Below, in pieces: positions 35,779 through 47,701 of a DNA stretch of 64,000 bases (within the stretch, counting starts at the first letter, position 1; each line of letters starts with the position of its first letter). Origin of the DNA: Sclerotinia nivalis (lineage: Eukaryota > Ascomycota > Leotiomycetes > Helotiales > Sclerotiniaceae). The notes beneath the pieces were generated by a model. That model saw nothing but the letters and a program-made list of their open reading frames with translations, did no database searches and was not told where the DNA came from. The position numbers and the translations under genes were made by a program. The DNA lies in contig JAPEIS010000008.1 in NCBI GenBank assembly GCA_029531795.1, positions 1,302,001 through 1,366,000 of the forward strand. Reading direction: 5' to 3'.

Positions 35779-37511
35779 TCACCATACAATTAACCCTTCC
35801 TGAAGATCTAAATCTCCAGCCTCTCGACGAGGACCCTGCCTGAACTTAATCAACGCACGTCGTCGTCCTAGCGACGTTATTTCAGACACTACTATCCTAG
35901 TCGATTCCAATACTTCTTCTGCCTTCGAAATATTCTCCAATCCTTCCTCTTCTTTATCCATGGACCATTTACCAATACTACTCGCGTAGTCACTATCCCA
36001 AAGACCTTCTCGTCTGAAAGAACTGGACAGAAGAGCGTGTGCTTTTCTGCGTATCGAAGGGTCACGGCATTTGCATACCACACATACCAATGGTGGTATG
36101 ATTATTGTATCGAATGAAAATACTGGTCCATTTTCCGTTATTGATTCGCCGTATGATTTAAGAAGCGACTCGGCTAGTGAAGTCATTAGCTCAAACTGAT
36201 CGATATATCGGTCATAGTCAATTTCACTTTTGAATAGTGCCGTTTCGAGAATAAGTTTGTTGGTTTCGTAGTCAAGTTTGAGTGATATAGATGCTCGCAG
36301 ATCGTTTTTGTCCATTGTTTGACCTGCTGTTTGCGCGAAATTGTTGAAAACTGTGGACCACTGTTCAAGCTGTAGAGCATGCTTTCTCTTTTCTTCCATT
36401 ATAGCATTCATGCTATTTGTCCGTAAAGTATTGTCTTTCTTTGTCGTGTCTAGACTATGATTTTGTGTTACGCTCCGATGGTATTCCAGTATTTCATGAG
36501 TCTGGTTCTGCAAATGACATTTTGCTTCATTCAGAGATGATACGCGGTCTGGTATGCCAGTCTGAGTTCTAAAATCAAATTTCATGGATCCCGTCGTCAT
36601 TCCCCAGCTAGTAGGTAAAATTGTCGTTGCCTGGATGTCTAAAGCACCGAACAGAGGCAAAAGCTCCGAGCGGATGAATTCTAGAGTCAAGTTCGACTCT
36701 GAATCACCATTGGGATCATTTTCGTTCTTCTGTACGCAATCGCCTAGAATCTTTAGACCACTGTTAAGATGCGCAAATGCCGCTTGGTAGTTTCCTTGCA
36801 TTGCTTCAAAGCAAATAAACAAGAGACAAGATATCAGAATTACTTCTGGAGATCGTAGGTTACCTCCTTGTGAAAGATGTCCAGTTAAGTGACGTATAGC
36901 TTCATTATTCTGTAGTAGAGCCAGTCTTTGCTTAGGATCATCAATGACTCCCGCCTCCAACAACTTTTTATCGCCAAACTTGAAAGACTCGTGGAAAGCT
37001 GCTAAAGCAATGACCGCATGGCGAATGGGAGGATCGGAGTGACACCTCTGCAAAACGAGACTGTTCCAGAATCTAGACTCAAAATTACCCGCTAGTTCTG
37101 GCGCTGTGTTGTTGATGAAGAAATTAAAGCTTCTTCTTTCCTCTTCATCCCCTTCAATAGTTGGGAGTGACATTGCAATTATGCTAGCCGTGGGACTGGC
37201 GATTGAGCTTGCAGTTGACGAAGATTCGGCACTAGCCCTTCGTGCCAGTCCGGTACTTGACATTTCCGGGCGATCTGGATCATACCCATCGCATATGCGT
37301 CCAGTTTTTGTGCACCGAAGGCATTCTGGTTTCTCTTCTCCGCATTTGACACGACGTATTCTATTTTCCGTTAGTGTCTCGACCTTGGAACTCTTCTCGT
37401 ACACTAATGATACAGGCAGAATATGAAATAAGGTAGGATGACTAACCGACAAGTAAGACATCCAGTTTTGGATTTCGGTCTCCAGGCTTTTTTTCTTGCA
37501 ATGGTAGCCAT
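35779..37511 (-). CDS. Zn2Cys6 transcription factor
   Basis: Two exons (37511-37447 and 37360-35779; 86-nt intron) give 548 residues. The binuclear cluster C18-x2-C21-x6-C28-x6-C35-x2-C38-x6-C45 is complete and is preceded by a basic stretch (ARKKAWRPKSK). The intron splits the codon for R22, just after the second Cys. Downstream, 'NFFINNTAPELAGNFESRFWNSLV' and 'PPIRHAVIALAAFHESF' are typical of the fungal-specific transcription factor domain 2. A second ATG at 37527 is in another frame and can read through the unspliced intron into exon 2 (see findings). A nuclear DNA-binding regulator; target genes are unknown, and no cluster is adjacent. Confidence 0.92.
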
Positions 37512-39956
37512 TCCCTGAACGGTTCATGTCTCCTCGGTATATGAAATTGCTCGCCTCGCACTGGTCGCGGATCGACTTCTTGTTCCATCCAAGACATGAT
37601 ACTGGATATCCATAGCATTCTTATACATCGGCGGACCCGATCCTTGAGTCAAATTTCAGGTCAAGCAACTGTGCCGTGACATTGTGGTTTTGACGAGGGA
37701 TTCGTATCTTGAGATAAGTTGGCTACTTCCCTCGATGAAAACTGGCAATTGAAGAATTCAGCCTCGCACTCCTCATGCATACAATGCGCTTATATTGGTA
37801 TGCAACGAGGAAGTGGAATTATAATATCTTTATTGACACGCACATGATGTGTAGCCATATAGGAACTCAGCCTTGCGATACTGCACAACGGTGAAAATGC
37901 TACTTTGGTCGTCGTCATGCAGCGGCTGCAACCTTACCGCTGCATCGGGTTTTTGAATCTCGTTTGTACTCATCTGACCGCAATCCTGTCCTTACGTACG
38001 TAAATGTTTGGATTTCTTTAGAGCGTTGTTTACATCCCTAAGGTATAAACTGTCAGATGTAACCCCTCCAAAATTGTCTCTCGAAAAATGAAACTAAGAA
38101 ACGGAAGTTCTTGAAAAGATTACCCCTGTAGACGCTCTGGATCATGTCTTGCCATGACATTGCAATAGCTATGCCCCGTCAAATCAAAAGTTATAAAAAA
38201 GTCTACATCCCGCGTTCTGCGAACATCTACCGGTTAAAAGACCGGTAAGGACGTAAACATTTCCGAGAATCCGAATCCCGATGTTCAGCTCGAGATTCTT
38301 TGATGTCAGCAATGACGAATGATTTATCTTTAACAGCATCTAACAGCATCGCAATTGCCGGCTAAGGCATTCAACAGCGTTAACCTTAAGGCGTATGGAA
38401 GCGCCGCATAAGTACTTCTTCAAGCTATGCTGACTCTTCAGCCCCGGGCTAGCGTTGTCTAACTCGATGGTTCGGGTCATATTCAAAATGCGATCAGGCA
38501 ACTATGCTTGTGGCTGCTGGTAAGCGGCTTTTGTAGTTGATATCCGAATGAATTTGTGGCTTTCAAGATCCATTATACAGAGTCGCATTCTTTCCTTTTC
38601 GGACTGATGGAGCGACAAGCGAAAGGTGCGGAAGACGGCTGCGCTACCCCATGGCCCGGACCGTTCCATGGGGGAGTGGGGGTGGCTTGCCGGGGTACTT
38701 ATCTCGTAAGTTTGACAGAGAAAGGCTGAGGAGCTCCCTCAAATGACATAAATTTTAGCCTAAAACAGTCTTGCGCTGAGAAAGGCAAATTAGACAGCAC
38801 ATCGTTTCGATTGGTTAGGGTTACGATGAAGGGGAATATCCTGATGAATGATGAGAGGGCTGGTGTGGCGGTGGCGAGTTAAGTAAATTGTAAGCATAAT
38901 GAAGACATTCACACTATTGTTTGATAAGATGAGATAGATCCTTTGTGGAGGCAATATTGAACTTCGTTTGGCTCTGGTCTTCTCAGGAATAACTGAACGA
39001 ATGCGGAGATGGAGTAGAGATAGAATATCGGCTCCGGGTTTGACTAGTCGAGTAAACGTGCAGAGCGTTACAAGTGTGATGATGGTATGTTTGAGCTTTC
39101 GTGGGCTTGCGCGCTGTATCGATCTGAACACGATGGAAAGTGACCTAGAAATAGTATATACCGACGTCGCCTTGCCAAGCATTTGCCCAGGTGAACATGC
39201 TTTATCAGAATTAGCAAAATCGCCTATAGCTGGGGCATGGGCTGTAATCTAGATCTCAAAAGCCCCAGTCCCTGGAAGGTCGAGCATCGTCTGAGGCCAA
39301 GTGTCTGGCAAGTTTCAGTCGTCGTCAGAAGGTGTTTTTTGTACTCGCTGGTTTTGACAGATCAATGCTTGTAAGTCTGGCCAATCAAACCAGAAAGTGA
39401 CTTTCTCATCTTTCAAATGCTTAGAGAATTCACCATGTTCCAGGCGAACATCTCGAATAAGGAGTACCAGAGCACTACTGACGCAGACCGACAATGATAT
39501 AGGCGTCTATGAGCCGGCACACCATATGGTTTTTTAGAACTTCGACTGAGGCCATACCAGGTTTACCTGTGTTTTTTATAAAACCTCCTTTCCTCAAGCT
39601 GCACCGAAGTCACAGTGAGCTGCACAGCGCCTAATATCTGAGGATTAAAGTAAGATCTGACCGTTTTCACTGCGTGCACACGTGTGCACGTCTCTATTGA
39701 GCGTCTTAAAACAGAACCCACTACACGCCGAGCCCAGCAACTTCAGCGCCGCAGCAACGAACTTGTAAACTTCGTAAACAGCTATTTTCATCTCTGAGGA
39801 ATATCAACCATTGCGAGATTCTCGACGCGATTACGACGCGGCGAGTGTCGCGTACGCAGCTGGATAATTTAATTATTTTGGCTGAGTTCGAAAGTTTCCT
39901 TCGATTGTGATGCCGTCGGTGTGGGTCCAGGATAGCAATTGTTCAAGTAATTCACG
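37512..39956. other. Long gene-poor stretch (2.4 kb)
   Basis: Upstream of the Zn2Cys6 gene. Open frames on both strands at 38790-39252 overlap each other and have no recognised domain. A C/G-rich patch with two CCATGG sites lies near 38650-38700, an 18-bp palindrome at 39673-39690, and a CpG-rich patch at about 39815-39860. Confidence 0.4.
39673..39690. promoter_or_regulatory. 18-bp perfect palindrome with E-box core
   Basis: CGTGCACACGTGTGCACG reads the same on both strands and centres on CACGTG, the bHLH/Cbf1-type E-box. No intact gene starts nearby. Confidence 0.4.
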
Positions 39957-40798
39957 TTATGGCCAGCTCGTTTGACCCGCCACCCTTAGGCTGTCAAGTT
40001 GGACAGGAACAATCATCGCGATGATGGATGTGGAAGATGTCAGACCGGTGTGTTCTTCTCCCGATCTGGACGGCTTTGTTCGCTTGCCCGACTCGGCCCA
40101 TGAGACCACCCTTAAATACGAATTGTAATTATCGCCCCAACACAGCATTAGACCTCTCGCTAAAAGGAACTCCTGAATTTCCCACAGCGCCCGCAATAAG
40201 GTTTCTCGCATGGCTCAAGTACAGACCACATTTCGAGACTGTTGAGCATCTTCTTCTTATACTGGAAAACATTCGTCTCATAGAGGTCGCCTATTGTAAT
40301 GACATCTTCCCGTCCCAGAAGAGCCAGGTTTTCGATCGCGCGCACTGCAGCATCAATCAAACTCATTGTTGGGTCCACCATTATTTGTACCGCGGTGATC
40401 CATACCCAGTCGCTCACCAGACTGTGTGCTTTGCCTAACTGTAAATACTGCGTATTTGCTCAATTTAATTTCAGACGTGTCACCCTAATTAATGCAAAGA
40501 CTAATCAACAGAAAGCGTGTGGAGATTAGAACTGTATGTTGTAAACTCTCCGCTAAGTTCAGCCGCACCTTGCCCTGGATACCATTGAGCCATATCATCG
40601 CAGCTTGTCAATGGGCACTTGTGTGGTATATAATCGAAGGGTCTGATCTGACGATCGGCCAAGAGGTCGATAGATATCCACCATGTTACCCGGTTTTGTG
40701 TAGTAGTTGGCTCCCAAGATATTGATGTAAGCCTATGCGTTGCCGTTACTGGGTGGGTGATGGATAGCTTTGGCTGCTTGCTCAAAAGTAGGTGCCAT
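39957..40798 (-). pseudogene. Probable multi-lesion relic of an unrecognised gene
   Basis: On the minus strand an ATG at 40798 opens MAPTFEQAAKAIHHPPSNGNA, then an in-frame TAG, after which the same frame still reads protein-like sequence (AYINILGANYYTKPGNM, then RPLGRSSDQTLRLYTT) to another stop. Further down, frames at 40160-40417 ('RAIENLALLGREDVITIGDLYETNVFQ' region) and 39957-40211 ('ALWEIQEFLLARG') look coding but are in different registers. No family recognised. The pattern suggests an old gene with several stops and frameshifts. Confidence 0.3.
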
Positions 40799-41699
40799 CT
40801 TGGTGTAGGTTGAAATGATAATTGTTGGTGTTCCGAGGTCGCTCAGTGTTGCAACGGTAGTTATTTATACAGTCCTGAGGAGGTGCAAACTTGTTCAAAG
40901 GTACCTAATGTCGCTAGAGACTTGACCATGATGACTATGGAGGATGCATGATTATTTCGTGTTTATCAAATTAACGATCTGAATCCAGGTATAGCAGACG
41001 TCTTTGTCCCCTGCATAGGGAATGTATTGTATCTACTGCTAAGGGAATGACTTAGGGTCTATCAACGAAATCTCGTTTTTCCGAGGGATTTTGGTTGTTT
41101 GCTTGCTTTCTTGGCATTCCCCCTTCACCGTAACTTACTTTCTTATGTAGATGCCAGAAAAATGAACGTATATGTAAGAGTTGCATTGTTTTGAAATATT
41201 GAAGCAATCCTGCTACAGAAAGTATATTTCCAGACATGTCAACTAGGACATCACCTTTCCATATCAGGCACCAGCCAATAGGATTGCGAAGTAGCATTGA
41301 TTCAATGTTCGGAACTTGCAAACAAAGCTCACTACGGTATGATATTTAGTTAAATGTATTGCATATGCTGGTGCCCGCTATCCCAGACCTTTTGGGCCGA
41401 CGTTGCCATCCGTTGGTTAGGTAATTACTTGACATATCACAAGTTGACGTATGAGAAGATTTCTGAAGTCAAGAGTCGATTGTATAGCTCTCAGAGGCAT
41501 AAAAGAAGTGATTCAACTCAACAGTTCGGAATCAAGGATGTCTCACAGCCGAAACAGGATTCAACGATGTAATATAAAATATTCCAGTTTTCCTACTGGA
41601 AGTGCAAAGAGCTTTTGCTGTCGAGTATGGAGTGGGGTATCTTTTGAAATCTTCGGGAATTGGAAAGAAAAACATGTTTCGATTCCATAGCATATCATG
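40799..41699. other. Intergenic, nothing recognisable
   Basis: Short frames only. Contains the 3' region of the RMND1-like gene. Confidence 0.5.
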
Positions 41700-42996
41700 T
41701 CATGTGCCATGTTCCTTCTCCATTTCCCTTTCCAGTCGTTCACTTCGTTCCTTCCATAATCTCCGAAGCTCAAAGCCTACTTCCACAGCAATGAGAACAA
41801 TAATGATCCACTCTAGATGAATGCTGTGCTTCTCACTCATCGTCTCCCGAAGAATTGTTGCGATTTCCTGGGCATAATCCATCTTCTGATTCAAAGTCTT
41901 GATCCGTACACCAACATCAAGAGCCCTTCCAACTTGATCATAATACCCTTCTAGACCTAATTCATGCCTACTATCCCAAAACAAATCCGGGAGTGAATCT
42001 GTAAGCTCGGAATAGTGGTTCAGACGGGCCCGTAAATCAAGTAATTCTCCAGTCTTTTGTAACATGAATTGCCGATTAAAAGGTAGCCTTGACCCTCTTG
42101 AGAGTAATGTAGGTATGGCTTTGGTAGATTCGAAGTACTTTGACAACATAGTCTCGAGAACCGCGAGTTTTGTCGACCTAGCAAGGCCAGAAGAGAAGGC
42201 GATCTTTGCAAGAGTTGTATCGACTCGTGAGCTATGGCAAAAATTAGCATTGATAATTCACCAGGCAATTATGACTGGGCGTGAGATACCTTAGACGGCC
42301 CTCACTTGGCGAGTCCTTCGTCCCTAGCACAATGATATCTCCCCTTATACTGCTGTTCTCGCGTTTAGCGTCTTCCTCACATTCCAGATCTTCTATCTCA
42401 ACATCGGTCACATGTGAATCGATAGCGGCTGGTAATAGGGTCTTGGTTGCCAAATCTGTAACTACATCCTGGGGTAAAGACCATGCCACAAGTGACCCTG
42501 AAGGAAACACAAATATATCCCCATTGTTGACCCCTCGTGTGTGTATAACCTCGTCGGATTCAAAGCCAGTTGCGTCCGGGTCAATTGAGAAGCCATGCGA
42601 TCGTAGAATTCGAGCTACAGCTTCCATATCAAAATGATCTGCCACGGAGATAGCAGTAACTCTATTCGTGCCTTCAACATTTTCGGATGTGACTTCAGGT
42701 CGAGTTGTATTCTGCCTGGATCTTTGAGCTTCCACTGCCACCCTCCTCAAACTCGTCTTCCCAGCTGGCGACCGTATAGGTTTCCTCTTCTGAACAGGCT
42801 TCAGCTCTGATGTAGAGTCATTAGTGGATGATGCGAGATCTTGTTGGAGGGCAGCGTTGGAAGAAAAGAAATTCCGCTTTCTAGGGTGTGGCGCCGGTGC
42901 TGTAGCATGCAGGCATCGATAAGGAAGTCGTAAAATATTTTCACCAATTGGGCGTCTAACTGCGACAGATGAAAATGAACGACATAAAGACTTCAT
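41700..42996 (-). CDS. RMND1/Mrx10-like mitochondrial DUF155 protein
   Basis: Two exons (42996-42290 and 42231-41700; 58-nt intron) encode 412 residues. The N-terminus is Arg/Ser-rich and lacks acidic residues early on, as in a mitochondrial presequence. The DUF155 core runs from about 118 ('VTAISVADHFDMEAVARIL') through 'DIFVFPSGSLVAWSLP' and 'VDTTLAKIAFSSGLARSTKLAVLE', to 'RVKTLNQKMDYAQE'-type coiled helix and a C-terminal membrane segment (HLEWIIIVLIAVEVGFEL). Human RMND1 and yeast Mrx10 are inner-membrane proteins that support mitochondrial translation. It is transcribed divergently from VPS41, 235 bp between start codons. Confidence 0.9.
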
Positions 42997-43231
42997 GATA
43001 ATTGTAGACCTTACTAGTCATACAACATAAATTGTATACAAAATTATCCATGATTGCGAGGGTTCGAACTTAGATTCTTAGGATTACCCAAAAAATTAAA
43101 TTTACTGCCGAAAGCCTAGAACTCGGCTATCTGAAGGCGCTCCAAACTTCACTGGCATTGACGTCGTCGGTGTAGCTACCCCTGCACATCCTTGACAACA
43201 ACAGCAGATGTGATCGTGAGAGTCTGCCGTT
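42997..43231. promoter_or_regulatory. Shared divergent promoter of RMND1-like and VPS41
   Basis: Only 235 bp separate the two start codons on opposite strands, so both promoters must lie here or overlap. No clear TATA box. Confidence 0.7.
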
Positions 43232-46200
43232 ATGGCCGAAGGCTCAGAAGAACAAGGCGACACCCAAAATCTGGACAATATCGAGTCCAGTCAAGGTGGG
43301 ACTGAGACAGGGGATGATGATGATACCGCTGAAACAGAATCGGAGGAGGATGAGGAGGAAGAGGAGGAAGAGCCCAAGCTAAAATATGCTCGAATGACAA
43401 GCCATCTTGGTCCAGTCTATAGAAATGGAGATGCTACAAGTACTTTTCTGGTTGCTGGCGACAAGATGGTGAACCTCCAACACCCGATGACTGAATTCCT
43501 CTAGCTAACTGTTTTATAGTTTATTGGTACACACAATGGGAATATTGTATGCTACGAAACCCCGCTTTCCTTGGAATAATCTGCTAACATTCTATGCAGC
43601 ATGTATTGTTGCTGCCTTCGTTCAAATCGATTCGGACCTACCATGCCCACTCAGCTTCGATTACGAGCATATCCATATCCCCCTTCCCTCCTCCGCTACC
43701 TACAGCAGTTCCTGAAGCCGTACAGCGCTTCACATCGCGAGTGCATTCAGACGCTCCAATTACACCGCAGAGACCTCCATCAATGATATCCCAGGCCTCC
43801 ACAAACACAGCTCGTAGTCCTGGAGGTCCGACAGTGCCAAAAACTCCTTCGAACGCAATCTACATTGGCACATCATCTGTTGATGGCAAGGTGTGCATAG
43901 CATCGCTTGTTGATGTCAAGGATGTACAATTGAGAGATTTTGCAAGACCTGTCCAAGCTGTTAGTCTGTCGCCGGATTATAAAAATGATCGCACATATAT
44001 ATCGGGAGGGCTAGCAGGAAATTTGGTGCTTACCGTCGGCGGTAAAGCAGGTACAAGCTCGACGTCTACTACTACTGGAAGTGCAGCGGCTACTGCAAGT
44101 GGTTGGTTAGGAACTATCGGTTTAGGAACACATACTGGGAAGGATACTGTGTTACACTCCGGAGAAGGCACAATCAATACCATCAAGTGGTCCCTGTCAG
44201 GAAGATATGTTGCTTGGAGCAATGAGCATGGTATTAAAATCATGAGGTCTCATTTGCAAATGGAGAGTGCGGATACTGAATCTGCTTGGAAACGAATTGG
44301 GCACATAGCTCGTCCAGATGGGGAGCAATGGGAAGATATGGCCAGTGTTTGGAAAGCTAGGGTCGAATGGATAGACGAGAAAACTCTTGAAACTGACGAG
44401 GACGACAAAGCTCGCGAAGCGTCAACTGCGTCCCCTGCCACAACGAAGCTGAGATTGCAAGCGTCGAGAGATAAATTGCGAATTGAAAAATTGGTCGTTG
44501 GATGGGGTGGCACAATCTGGATGATTAATGTGCACCCTGGCGGAACGGGGGTTGGAAAAGATGTGGGAGAGCGTACTGTTGGTAGCGCTGAGATCATTAA
44601 AATGTGAGTTGCAAGACTCTAACTTACTATGGCGGTATTGGACCTTCTAACATTGTTAGGTTACGGATGGATTGCATTATTTCTGGATTATCGTTATATA
44701 CCCCAACTTTACTTGTTGTGCTTGCTTACGTTATGCCTGATGAAGAAGAAGAGGAATTTGTTACTCCAAAAGGGCACAAATCCCAGTCATCAACAACGTC
44801 AACGGGTAGCGGACCAAGCGGTGGAATACGGCGTCGACAAAACGCACTATCGCCAGAACTTCGTCTTATTGACTTGGGAACATCCCAAGAGGTGGATACT
44901 GATGGATTAACAGTCAGCCGTTATGAGAGACTCTCGGCTAGTGATTATCATTTATGCGTGTTGCCTGCCGCTCGAGACCAACCGGTCGTTCAAACATCTC
45001 GCGGAACCCTGGAAGCCCTTACTGGAATGGGCAGTGGTATGTGGAATGCTACGATTAATGCTACATCACTGCTTAGTTCTAGTGCAAGTGTGATCAGCAA
45101 TGGAAGTACAGGCGATGGCGATTCAAAACACACCTCAATTAAATCAAGACTTGCCCAGTACAATCGTGCTACTGCTGCTCATCCGCACATCACCACGCCA
45201 GGGATGAAAATCTTTATACAAAGTCCATATGACTGTATTTTGGCTACGAAACGAGATCTCTCGGACCATCTTGCGTGGCTGTTGGAGCACGAAAAGCACC
45301 AAGAGGCGTGGGAGTTAATTGATGAACATCCTGAAGTGATTTCATCCTCTCCCGAGAAGCTCTCTGAGATTGGGCCAGCAACTCCCGATCGAACACACTC
45401 AAGTAGTGATGACTTCTACGATTACGAAAGCACGACTATCGAATCTGCAAGTCGCTTGATTAACTCGTCCGTGGAAAAAGAGAAGCGCAGAATTGGTGAA
45501 CTTTGGATTCAATCCTTGATTGAGAACGATGACTGGACTGCTGCAGGCAGAATTTGTGGCAAAGTCCTGGGTACATCGGATCGATGGGAACATTGGGTCT
45601 GGGCATTTGCTGGAAAGGATAAATTTGATGAAATTACCAACTTTATACCTACGGCGCAAATCACGCCACCACTGCCATCGACAATCTATGAAGTTGTACT
45701 GGGACATTATATTACCCATAACTTACCACGGGTAAGGGAGTTGCTCGACCAATGGTCACCCGACTTATTTGATATCAAAGCTGTAGCAACAGCTCTAGAA
45801 AACCAGCTCAAATACCGGGACGTCCGCCAAGACAGTGTAGAAGATGGTGAAATCGGTAGGGATTGGCGGATTGTCATGGAATGCTTAGGGAAACTTTATG
45901 TGGCTGATGGACGACCTCGCGAGGCTTTAAAATGTTATATTAAGCTCCAAGATGCCGATTCTGCTATGGTTCTTATTAAACAATATCGTTTAGTCGACGC
46001 AATTGCAGATGATATCCCTGCCCTCATCATGCTACGCGTTTCAAAGGACCAGAAGAGACATGCTTCTATCTCGGAATTAAAAGAAGCTACGTCTGAAGCT
46101 ATACAGCTACTTGTTGATGAGGCTCATCACGGCCTCGTTCGACCCCAGATTGTCGTAGATCAGCTAGAAGAAATGCCGTTGTACCTCTTCTTCTATGTTA

Positions 46201-47243
46201 GCTCGCTCTGGAAAGGTGATGGCATAGATGAGCTTCCAAGCGAGAACCGCGATCGATTATTAGCAGAAAGTAGATCGCTCGTCGATGGTCTTGCTGATTT
46301 AGCTGTACATCTCTTCGCGACATATGATCGCGAGCTACTTATGGAGTTTCTTAAGTCGTCCACCTTCTATACTTTTGAAAAGGTTTGCGTAGCTCCACCT
46401 TTTTATCTAACTAAGCTAACAAATTTCTAGGCAACACTTGAATGTGAAAACCACTCATATATCCCTGAACTCGTGTATCTCTACTCCAAGACTGGTCAAA
46501 CAAAACGCGCTCTTTATCTCATCATTGATCGTCTGGCAGATGTTTCACAAGCAATATCATTTGCCAAATCTCAAAATGATGCAGACCTTTGGGATGATCT
46601 TCTCGAGTACTCTATGGATAAACCTAGATTTATCCGTGGGTTATTGGAAGAAGTTGGAACGGCAATTGATCCAATCCGACTAGTTCGAAAAATTCCCGAA
46701 GGTCTGGAGATTGAGGGCCTGAGAGAGGGCCTCAGCAGAATGATTAAAGAATATGAAATTCAAGAAAGTATAAGTCAAGGAGTAGCAAGAGTATTACGAG
46801 GAGAAGTTGCAATGGCACAAAATACTCTCCGAGCCGGCCAACGTCGTGGCGTCAAATTCGATGTCACCCAACAGGAATTTGAAGTAGACAGTGAAACTCA
46901 ACGCACAGAGAGACAATCACATGAACACAAACCCGTACATTGCATAAGTTGCAAGAACACCTTTGTAGAAGGCGAGATGGAGACCCTTGTCGGCTTTGCA
47001 TGCGGTCACGTATGGCACCTATCTCATCTCCTAAACTACGGCAAGAACGAAGAGCAGATTCGTCAATCGGCGGATGCGGAGAGACATCCTACGTATGATG
47101 GATTTGACGATGGGGACGATGAGCGCAGATATACGAATGTGCATAGTATTGGGACGAAAGTTACGCGAGCGAGGTTATTGAAGGATAGAATTAGAGGAGG
47201 CTGTCCGGTTTGTAAGGAAAAGGGTCATGATGTTTATGCTTGA
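43232..47243 (+). CDS. vps41: VPS41, HOPS complex subunit
   Basis: Five exons (43232-43468, 43520-43546, 43600-44603, 44660-46382, 46431-47243) give 1267 residues in frame. An acidic N-terminus (EEDEEEEEEEP) precedes 'LKYARMTSHLGPVYRNGDA', then VAGDKM-FIGTHNGNI-HVLLLPSFKSIRTYHAHSASI: the WD40-like beta-propeller. A helical clathrin-repeat region fills the second half (for example 'LYVADGRPREALKCYIKLQDA'), and the C-terminus has a RING-like finger (C-I-S-C...F-A-C-G-H...G-C-P-V-C). VPS41 is the effector subunit of HOPS and drives tethering and fusion of endosomes and AP-3 vesicles with the vacuole. Exon 2 is only 27 nt. Introns are 51, 53, 56 and 48 nt. Confidence 0.96.
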
Positions 47244-47701
47244 TGCGTATGTGCATGTGCATGTGCATGTGCATGTGCATGGGCTTACTTAGGTGGTAGC
47301 ATATGGAGCGATGGGATGCATGCCTTGGAGTAAGGCATAACGGATATGAAATTTAGAATATAATAATACCTATACACATTGGAAGATTGTTCCCTTTCGC
47401 CGTTTTTTACAAGTTTCCATTATGCATGCTCATGAAAATGTAAATTTTTCTGATTCTCAATTCTATCCCGAAGCATAATCTTGACGTTCTTCAAATTCAA
47501 ATCCAAAATCGCCAGCACTAAATCTGTTAAACTCACTGGTATACCAATACATCAAGGTGAAAGGTAGTAAAGATCATGAAAATCAAGCTTTTTCAAAATC
47601 CCATCAAAACCGAAAAGAAGCCTGTTCCAAATGAATCACCAAACACCACACATAACCAAACGGCCCTTCAACAAACGAAATAGCCAACCAGGTGAACTAA
47701 C
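47244..47701. other. Convergent spacer after VPS41
   Basis: Starts with a (GTGCAT)5 repeat, then AT-rich 3' sequence of two convergent genes. No coding signal. Confidence 0.6.
47251..47281. repeat. (GTGCAT)5 hexanucleotide repeat
   Basis: Five perfect GTGCAT units followed by G, starting 8 bp after the VPS41 stop codon, so inside its 3' UTR. Confidence 0.9.

Noticed and set aside
17750..37511. Secondary-metabolite cluster (GMC, OYE, DJ-1, Zn2Cys6)
   Set aside because: No backbone synthase, and the genes are separated by several kilobases and unrelated genes.
38790..39252. Opposed open frames on both strands
   Set aside because: Neither has a recognised domain and each could be the shadow of the other.
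43020..43110. GGTTCGAAC near a T-run, tRNA-like B box on the minus strand
   Set aside because: The T-stem bases do not pair, no A box lies at a proper distance, and it falls in the shared RMND1/VPS41 promoter.
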